Source of the DNA: Arbacia lixula
Lineage: Eukaryota > Echinodermata > Echinoidea > Arbacioida > Arbaciidae
Assembly (NCBI GenBank): GCA_963669155.1
Contig: OZ022585.1
Span: forward strand, 25,506,213 to 25,570,212
Reading direction: 5' to 3'
Length of the DNA stretch: 64,000 nt
Shown here: one piece after another, positions 55,940 through 64,000 of the stretch
How positions within the stretch are numbered: the first letter of the stretch is position 1
How the letters are laid out: each line of letters starts with the position of its first letter
Program-made: the position numbers and the translations under genes
Notes under the pieces: generated by a model
Told to the model about the DNA's origin: nothing
The model's database searches: none
The model's input: only the letters and a program-made list of their open reading frames with translations

Positions 55940-56639
55940 CCTCTTACCCATTAACCCTGTGTATGCCATACAAACTGCTGCTCTATGGGAGTTGAGTGTC
56001 TTAGTCATGGTAATAGGCATCAATGGCTTCACTACTCTTGAATATATTGTACCAACTGACTTGTTTGTTTCGGTTTACAAGCATGAAACACGAGAGTGAT
56101 GTTGTATTTCTCTGTATGTGTCATTAGGTTTCTTCCTGTTTGAGCTAATTGACATGGTTGTGACCTGATGTGGAAGACAGATAGAAACTCTCAAGACAAT
56201 AGGCTCAGGGCAGCAGAATGGAAGACACAGCTTCTTGATGTAATATGTTTAAGGGATTTTAATGTTAGGTTGATCAGTCTCCTAAATAGACATGGACAAC
56301 CTAGGAAGGATTTATAGAAGTCAGAAGTGTAGAAGGAGCCTCCCCCCCCCCCCCCAATTTTAAGGAAAACTGAAAATCTTAAAGAGAATCACAGAAATAC
56401 TTTGGAGGAAGTTTGAAGAAATGGATTTTACAATCAAGTTGGGAATGTTTAAAACTCTTGATCACTAGCTCTGAATTCTGTTCATGAATATTCATAGGCA
56501 ACGTGACCAGTCTGCAGTGATGTAATCTATGCCAGTTCTATTGCTCTAGTTTACCATGCATTTCACAAGACAAGATTACAAGGTTACAGAGATAGTAATT
56601 ATCTTTGCATTCATGATATGTCTGATTGTGCTGAAGATA

Positions 56640-56777
56640 GAAAGAGGGAGAGAGATAAATAGAAGCATAGAGAGATGGAGAGATAGTTAGAGAGAGAGAG
56701 AGAGAGAGAGATAGAGAAAGGGGGATTTAAGAGAGTATATGTAAGAGAGGGGAGGTAAAAGAGACATATAAGAGGGA

Positions 56778-56826
<49 letters not shown>

Positions 56827-56846
56827 TTAGAGAGAGAGAGAGAGTT

Positions 56847-56878
<32 letters not shown>

Positions 56879-56975
56879 TTAGAGAGAGAGAGAGAGAGAG
56901 ATAGAGAGAGAGAGAAAGGGGGATTTAAGAGAGTATATGTAAGAGAGGGGAGGTAAAAGAGACATATAAGAGGGA

Positions 56976-57042
<67 letters not shown>

Positions 57043-57045
57043 CAG
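56640..57045. repeat. GA-rich satellite, duplicated block
   Basis: (GA)n tracts with GATAGTTAGAGAGA interruptions. The block AAGGGGGATTTAAGAGAGTA ... AAGAGGGAGAGGGAGAGA occurs twice (about 56717-56790 and 56916-56990), a ~200-bp duplication. Confidence 0.95.
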
Positions 57046-58450
57046 GGGATGTAAGATAAAAAAAATAGGCAAACTATCCTTATTTTAAAAGCCAAACTGA
57101 AGGGAAAACCCTTCAGAAATAGAGGGTAATCTTTGTATCAAGTTGTGTCTAGGTAAGAGCGGATTTCCTGCTTAGGTCCTGAGCGACAGGAAGTCAGCGA
57201 GCTCCAGTGGCTGGGCTGGTGTGTGCACGCTGCGGGAAATCACATTGTAACGAAGAGCGCACTCGCTTGGGCTGCTTGCGCTAGAGCTCTCCACTCAGTA
57301 CTCTCGATAACTTCTCTCCCGCTCAGTGCAGCAAAACCTGGAACGCTCATTGTTGCTGTGTTTGCGTCATATCCTGGTCACTATAGCCTTGTCGTTTGGC
57401 TCTTGATTGGAAATTGGGAAATATATTCTTTTTATTTTTGATATATCTACACTGTATGGGTGTTGTGGACAGTCAATCAGTAAGTTATCTGAAATTTCTT
57501 TCGAAGTTGATTTTTTTAAAATTTGTGTGGTTGTGTCATATCAATATTGCATTAATAAGATATTTCAAGAATTACAAGTAGTTCTTGTCACAGCGAGCAT
57601 TTGTCAAAGAACTACCATGATCAGCATGTTATGGCTCAAAATGTGTTTTCTCATTCTGTATCAAAATAATTGTACAATTTATGTTTCAATGGTTAAATGT
57701 TGAAAATCAAAAAATTGTGTCACACATGAAAAATGGCATACACCAAAAGAATGCTAATTCAATATTTATAGTATTTAACCTTGTCATAAGAACAATAGAA
57801 TCTCAATTTGTTGCTAATTTTAGAATTCGAAAGAGCATGTGCAATGCAAATACAAGGTAACCACACTCGTTTAACACAGTGTTTGCTGGATTATGGCAAT
57901 AGATATTACCTGAATTTATGTAGAACTGTACGTTCCCTCAACCTATCTGCTTAGAGTCCATGTAAATGTGAATCACACATAGTAGATGACATCCTGGTTG
58001 CCACTCGGTCAGGAATGGAAGCAATTACCTTGACAGACTATTTGTATGGTTCCCTGCACTGAGTCAGATGTGATACTTTTTTCTCCGTGTTTGTAAGTGG
58101 TTTCCTTTAACATGGACGTGCACAATGTAGTTTTATCCCATTTGCTTTGGGACATTATAAAATTGTGTACGGTAAGTCTAATGATTTATCTACATGTATG
58201 CTTCAAAGAATGTTGTGACCATTTTTCATGTACAAGTGCTACACTTTTATAGAACTGGCGTCTGTGACATACCTATGTTGCATGTTTGCATACATTTTTT
58301 TTGTTCATGATCACTTGTACATGTATGTCAAGGTTATTCAACTGTTTAAATATTGTTTTTAGGGTTCGAGTGATGCATTGCAATGTACTTTGTGAATAAT
58401 TCATGATGTTTGCACAGGTATGCCTCATATGCTAAACTGCTAACCATCAA
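57046..58450. other. No gene called; a GC-rich patch that could be regulatory
   Basis: 57175-57370 has more CpG than its surroundings and purine-poor motifs such as GAACGCTCATTGTTGC, as in a promoter-proximal region, but no TATA, splice site or clear coding frame supports a call. The remainder is AT-rich. Confidence 0.35.
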
Positions 58451-58454
58451 AGTT

Positions 58455-58800
58455 TAGCCCCCCACCCTCCCCCTTTGCATATCACCCCTCATCCCCAATC
58501 TCTCCTTATTCCTTCCACATATTCCCCTCTATTGATCTTCCCCATTCCCAACATCCCTTTTCCACCCACTACCTTACTCCTTCCCCACCCCTCCCCTCCC
58601 CTCCCCCTCGTCCCTCTTTTTATCCCTCCCCCTTCTTCTTCCCTCCCCTTCTCCCTCCCCCTTCCCCTTCTCCCTCTCCCTTCCCCTACCCCCTCCCCTT
58701 CCCCCTGTCATCCTTTCAGCTAGTGACGGGGAGTGGGAGTTGGGGGTTGGGGGGTTGGAAGGGTGGGGGTTGCGGGGTTGGAAGTGGAGGGGGGTGGCAC
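58455..58800. repeat. Polypyrimidine tract followed by G-rich tract
   Basis: CCCTCCCC/TTCCCC-rich sequence to about 58705 is followed by GGGAGTTGGGGGTTGGGGGG and related repeats at 58729-58790. Strand asymmetry flips at the boundary, so both strands carry GGG clusters. Confidence 0.9.
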
Positions 58801-59032
58801 GATGGGAGGACAAGAAGCAGTGACAAGTCATCATAGCCACGTGGGCCCTCGTTATACACCCGCTACAGTCCGCTGCAAAACTACTCCTGATTGATCATGG
58901 CCTCTTCTTACTCTCCTGTCTGTGTCATGGTCTGCTCGGCTGTGCTTGTCAAAAGTGGATTCCCCAACATCTCTCCTCTATCGGGCACTCGGGCAATATC
59001 GCCCAGCGAGGCCTTCTTCACTCCGCTAGCTG

Positions 59033-59040
59033 TATATATA
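59033..59040 (+). promoter_or_regulatory. Weak TATA-like motif
   Basis: TATATATA in a locally CpG-containing stretch (58960-59080), about 600 bp upstream of the 59633 exon. It could be an alternative promoter; weak. Confidence 0.2.
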
Positions 59041-59541
59041 GAAACTGATCGGATCACGGCCAGAGAGAGATGTCGCGCCCCTTGATGGCTTGTGGGATCA
59101 AGCCAATATTGCAGAAAATAAATCTGCTTGAACTACATGTATGACAGCGGTTTGTGTGTCCTTCTCTTTCTCCTTATTCCATATAGATTGCTTCATGTTA
59201 TGCAGCTTGGGCTGGTCAACACTCACGGATGGACCGTAGATTTATGGACGTGGACATGTAGTTCAAGTGAAATTTCACTATCTCACCTTTTATAGTTTTT
59301 TTCTTTTGCAAGAGCCTGCAGTGTTCATGATGTGCTTGTGAGTCTGGATGGAAGAGCAAATATTTGCAGTTGTGGATGTTTACTATATTCACAGGAATTG
59401 TTTGTGAATTTAAGCTTGAATGCACGACCTTGTGTGTCGTTTATCGAGTATGACAACTGGTTAGGTGTGCATACAGAAATACAGTGTTTCTGCATTTCGT
59501 ATCTGACGCAGGCCTGTAAAGAGCGCTCACTCCCGGAGAGG

Positions 59542-59569
59542 CCAATCCCAGGAGCGCCTCTCGTATAAG
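59542..59569 (+). promoter_or_regulatory. CCAAT and TATA-like core promoter
   Basis: A CCAAT box (GGCCAATCCC, 59540-59549) lies 16 bp upstream of TATAAGTA (59564-59571). A start about 30 bp downstream would give a leader of roughly 35-40 nt before ATG 59633. The region is CpG-richer than its surroundings. Confidence 0.45.
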
Positions 59570-59632
59570 TAAGGTCGCCCTCGCTTGTTGTTGTGACATG
59601 CGCTGACCACACACCGTCCCCATCCAGTCACC

Positions 59633-59790
59633 ATGACGACGGCAGTCTCGGGGAAGATGTGGAACCGGCTGAAGGATCGGGTCAACCGGAACGGCATCGT
59701 ACGGCGCATCAGTATCCGGCGCAGCTCGCGGGTCAAGAAGTACTCGCTGGACGACGAGGAGCGAGGGCCTGGAGAAGGCCCATTCAGCGA
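59633..59790 (+). CDS. First coding exon of an unidentified gene
   Basis: ATG in a good context (GTCACCATGA) opens 52 codons plus two bases and ends at a canonical donor (GCGA|GTGAGT, 59790/59791). The peptide begins MTTAVSGKMWNRLKDRVNRN and continues RRISIRRSSRVKKYSLDDEE to GEGPFS. It is strongly basic then acidic, with RRIS/RRSS stretches that look like basophilic-kinase sites. GC content and CpG frequency are far above the flanks, and codon third positions are C/G-rich, unlike the surrounding DNA. I do not recognise the family. The gene must continue through a long intron: no second exon is visible to 64000. Confidence 0.6.
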
Positions 59791-61780
59791 GTGAGTCCCA
59801 CTGACCCTGGCTGGGGGGAGGAGGAGGTTGAAGGGAGGGGGGCCTATGGGCACATGCAGGGCTTGATCAATGCGATTGGGAGAGATGTAGAGATTGCACT
59901 GCATTAAAAGTTTCATACCGTAGCAAATATCCTGATTATGTTACTAGATTTTGAACCTCAGAAATTACAGTTTTATTGTTTGTTAAATTCTTAGTGGCAT
60001 AAAAGAATTGTAGAATAAAAATCTCAATTCTGCCACAAATTAATGTCAAAGCATTATCAAAACAGGACAGTTTATATCGTCAATTAGGTACAAGAAAATG
60101 CCTGATTGAATTCCTTTTTTTCAAGAGGTCATCAGGCAGATGCTAGACAATATCAAAGACAACAAAAATGTTTTCAAATCCGATAACAACCTTACTCTTG
60201 GGACAGAGATTCTACATGTGTAGGAAACAAGGATTTATTATCTCGACCAAACTTCCGAGAAAACTTTATCTGGGACCGGCAAAGTTTGCGCATGGAAAGT
60301 TCAAGGGTGTGAAGAAAAAGCAATAAATTGATTATGGGAACTATTTCAATGGTTTATTGTATCACAGTGGAAGTGCAAAAGGTTGACTAAACAAATCGCA
60401 GCGAGGAAATCCCTGCGTGTGCCGGCCTCTCTCTCTCAAATCCTTCGCTCTCTTCATGTACATATAGATTTATACCCCATGCATGCTAACATACTGTGCA
60501 CGTCTGTATTCTGTGTACAATGTGTTACTGATTCACCTCAATATTGTCATCTTTACCAAACACAGACATGTACAATGTCCCTCTTTAGCACCCATGGAAC
60601 TAATTCTATTATTTCCCCCTCTTCATTCCCAATATTATTTTGTATTTATGACACTCATTAAACTTATATACTTTTATTTTTGTATATTAACCGTGTTATT
60701 CTTCATTTTCACTAACAGCATGTTTATTTCATTCCCTTATAATATGCATTTACGTTTGTTTGATTATTAACATAGCTTTTATGTTGCAGATTCTGTGCAT
60801 GTGTTCTATTGTGTGAACTCTCAGTTTTGCTTTCCAGTTTGATATGAAAAGAAGATAATTATGGTTTGCACAATATTAAACCCGTTTTGCATTTCAGACC
60901 AACGCAAATCCTTTGTTTGACCGAAACCTTCCAACTCACACTTTCTCTACTTGAAATCAAGTGTCAATCACAGGTTCAGGAAATTGGTATTGAGACATTG
61001 TAATACTGAGATTCAATACATGCACACTATATTGATAATCAACTACTAAACTTCCTACTAGTTCTACAATTTAGCTGTCAGCTTCCTCTAACAGTGTCAT
61101 CTTTAAAAGCCGTATATATTTTCAATTCCTTAAGTAATATTGGTTATGAATTAGTAATTCAGCATTGGTGATATACTTATTATTATGATTATTCTGGTAC
61201 TTTTACTTGTTGTCTTTTTTCCATCTACCACAATCTCTTGATCCACATGGAAACTATTTTTATTTTACAAAGATCAAGTTTGAGTATTAATGCATATCAA
61301 ATAAGTTCTGTATTTCCACCATTTGGGAGAATAATTTTGCTGGCATCGTGTAACACGTTTGGCATGCAGCTTGGATAAAGACTCACTAGAGGTACAATAA
61401 CTGGATGCAGTTTTCACAAGTCATTGAAAAGTCTATTTTCTTGAAATATAATTGAACTATTTTAGAAGGTAGATTATTCCATTGTTTTTCATTGACAGCA
61501 TGTACATGTACCTGACCATGAGAGTGTACTTCAAGATGTATTGTTATATGACGTACATACAAGCCAAGATTGTGTTTTTTGTTGTTGTAATGAATCAGTT
61601 AGTTCCTTCCGTCTGGCATTGTGAGGCAGTCGTCTTTGATTTATAGATTTCCATCCCAATTACGAGTTATGACTCAAGGCATCATGTTTGACTCTTATTA
61701 CGTTCTTGAGATTGGCACATGCTTGCAACATTATTTAAGTGAATAATGGCATACAAGTACGTCTAGAGAGTAATATTCCT
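59791..61780 (+). other. Presumed intron, nothing recognised
   Basis: AT-rich, with no exon bracketed by acceptable splice sites and no identifiable mobile element. Confidence 0.45.
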
Positions 61781-61878
61781 GGGGCCATATTCATGAAACC
61801 TTACTTAATGTAAATTAGATGCATTCAGCTACATGTATCATTAGTACATAAGACCATGCCTTCCTGAATACGGCCCCT
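61781..61878. mobile_element. 98-bp MITE, GGGGCCATATTCATGAA ends
   Basis: GGGGCCATATTCATGAA (61781-) is inverted as TTCCTGAATACGGCCCC (61861-61877). The interior is AT-rich with no coding content. Single copy in this window. Confidence 0.7.
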
Positions 61879-62600
61879 GAACTTTAAATTCAGAGTTGTA
61901 CCCTCATTTTGCATGAATAAGCTGGAGCGCACATCAAATTTAAATCTCTCTCTATTCAAAAAGATTAGATGAAAACTATATTCACTCTTGTACTTCATGT
62001 TGTATGATATTGATTTCACATTGAATAATGTTCAGTCATTACTGCTGTTGTTGTAGCTCTTTACATTTGAGCCATTGATGCATGTTTACAATGGTATTGA
62101 TGCACATAATTCTTGTGGAGCAGGGAATAAATTCATTCAAAATTTTTGGGGGTTATTTTTTTAACACATTGGCCAATTTGTCTACAATTTTACATTTTGT
62201 CTATGGGAATTTGGGGGCTCTTTTAACATTTTCCAGGGCTCTTTTAAGCATGTAGGTGGCGAAATCGCTCCGAGCCCTCCCCCTTCCCTCCCCCCCCCCT
62301 CTGTTGTGGAGCAATATCTCACTTGTACAGAAAGGATTAGTGGAATAGACCTTCAGATAAATCAATGAAATGATTTAACCCTTCCAAAGATGACTTTCCT
62401 ATTCATGACTTGGGATTGAGAGGGTTAAAGCTGTTGCTTGAATACAAACAAGGAATTCTGAACTTGTATTATTGAAGCTCTTCCCATACGGATCACTCAT
62501 GTGAAATGCAGGATGTATTATAGCTTGATGGTAGGGCACTCAATGAGATAGGAACTTATCAATTAGCAGGACGATGTTCAGCCTGGGCAGTGTGACACAC
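61879..62600. other. No gene seen
   Basis: AT-rich with a C-run at 62291-62299; presumed intron. Confidence 0.45.
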
Positions 62601-64000
62601 TTAAAGTTAACTGCAGACTGGTTTAGACTCATGAGTGTGCGGTATATAGACTGGTTGGACTCATTACAATAGGCCCGTTCACACACACCGGGAATCGAAA
62701 TTACAATCGCGATCCAAATTTCGATTTTTTTTTTTCGACCGTTCATACACAGGGAAAAATCGCACTTCCCAGCAAGGAAAGAACGATCAGTGGCCAAATT
62801 GCTGACCCCGCTGTCAAAATAGAGTTTCGCGCGCGCGCGATTCAAAGAGACTCGATCTTGTAAACAAGCTTACTACACGTACACGGATGTCACATTCACA
62901 GTCACCGATCGAGCTATGATATGACTATGAATATTTCTGGAGTGGTATACTAATTAATAGCTCACGTAATGACGTGACTGAGTAGTACATGCAAAGGCAT
63001 GTACAAGGTGTAAGCTGGATAGCACCGCAGATTGCGATCTCGACGCGTCGTTGCACGGACATGACTGAGTCGGACGCTCGGAGAAAATGAAAACTTTGTC
63101 TTTAAAATATTTGTTTTGAACTAGATTTACCTTCCCACTAACACAGACTTCGCTTCAAAACGATCACGATCCCCATTGAGTGAATACTTCGAGAATTGGA
63201 AGGCCACAAATGAACATTTACGTCGCGTTACCTCAGATGAACAGCTAACACTACAGCTAGGCATTCAAGAACGCTAACACTAACAGCTAGGCATGCAAGA
63301 ACAGCAAGATAGTAAACCGTACACGTGTATTTGTTTACTACTCGTATACGAGATACTGCGTACGGTACGCGTACAAAAAGCAGCTGAGCAAACCGGATGT
63401 TGACGTTCACGCGCTATGAACGATGGGATTAAAAATACCGATTTCCGAATCTCGATCGCGCTCACACACACGACGCGTGGCAAAATAATCGCGATTATTC
63501 TGAAAAATCGCACTAATAGTGCGAGTTGGATCGCGATTAGGATCGCGGTAATTAGTGCGATTTTTCTGTCCACACTGGAAAAAATTTCGAAATTTTGATC
63601 GCGATTAGAAAATCGATTTTTAAATCGCACTTTTTCCCTTGTGTGTGAACGGGCCTATCGAGTGTACAGCATGTAGACTGGTTTATATAGCCTCATCACA
63701 ATGAGTTTACAGTATATAGACTGGTGTAGCATTATCACAATGAGTTTACGGTATATAGACTGGTGTAGCATTATCACAATGAGTTTACGGTATATAGACT
63801 GGTTTAGCCTTATCACAATGAGTGTACTGTACATGTACATGTATATAGACTGGTTTAGCCTCATCACAATGAGTGTACGGTATATAGACTGCTTTAGCCT
63901 TATCACAATGAGTGTACGGTATATAGACTGGTTTAGCCTTATCACAATGAGTTTACGGTATATTAGACAGGCTTAGCCTCATCACAATGAGTGTATGGTT
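62600..64000. repeat. ~45-bp tandem repeat split by a TIR element
   Basis: Units contain GTATATAGACTGGTTTAGCC and TCATCACAATGAGTGTAC. One to two units lie at 62615-62671 and about eight at 63656-64000, continuing past the window edge. The 984-bp element at 62672-63655 separates the two parts. Confidence 0.92.
62672..63655. mobile_element. 984-bp TIR element, GGCCCGTTCACACACA ends, TA target
   Basis: A perfect 16-bp TIR (GGCCCGTTCACACACA and its inverse) is flanked by TA (62670-62671 and 63656-63657). Nested inside are further inverted blocks of GATCGCGATT / AAAATCGCACT type and a (CG)n at 62827-62840. CpG content is high. The short open frames are not convincing proteins. Confidence 0.82.

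Noticed and set aside
58475..58723. Pro/Ser/Leu frame
   Set aside because: Arises from the polypyrimidine tract.

Overview
The window looks like AT-rich nuclear DNA of a marine invertebrate, most likely a deuterostome such as a sea urchin. The reasons are genes split by introns, canonical GT/AG splice sites, a SAMD9/SAMD9L-type gene, a CR1/Jockey-group LINE, a Penelope-like retroelement, many TIR/MITE families and very abundant GA microsatellites. The species cannot be fixed from sequence alone. Most of the 64 kb is intergenic or intronic and is dominated by mobile elements and tandem repeats.

Layout. 1-2.9 kb: possible exon pieces of a + strand gene, with a ~180-bp intronic tandem repeat starting at a splice donor. 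3.8-7.1 kb: an intact 976-codon LINE reading frame on the - strand. 7.8-13.8 kb: GA-rich satellite, the 3'-coding relic of a second LINE fused to a 71/54-bp minisatellite, and other simple repeats. 14.1-21.6 kb: two Penelope-like copies arranged head to head, each with a GIY-YIG endonuclease region and a complete hammerhead ribozyme fold at its outer end. One copy is split by a 4.55-kb DNA-transposon-like element (14941-19489) whose long inverted ends are arrays of nuclear-receptor half-sites (AGGTCA). 21.7-22.15 kb: a foldback element enclosing a complete tRNA cloverleaf with anticodon UCA. 23.8-26.05 kb: a ~198-bp tandem array with two element insertions whose empty sites survive in neighbouring units.

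27.3-33.5 kb holds the only clear host protein gene: a - strand SAMD9/SAMD9L-like P-loop NTPase of about 1325 residues, with one large exon and one or two small 5' exons. Members of one palindromic MITE family sit in its first intron and upstream of it. 33.7-59 kb is gene-poor. It has a candidate NRF1/YY1-type promoter and first exon near 36.77 kb, at least eight small TIR elements, LINE 3' tails and long GA or GGGA tracts. At 59.54-59.79 kb a CCAAT/TATA-like promoter and a first coding exon on the + strand are plausible; the rest of that gene lies in the large intron beyond or outside the window. The right edge is a ~45-bp tandem repeat interrupted by a 984-bp TIR element.

The genes do not form a pathway. 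The window is best read as a transposon palimpsest around one innate-immunity-type gene. The best candidates for something undescribed are the half-site-array transposon at 14941-19489 and the tRNA-UCA foldback at 21718-22146.
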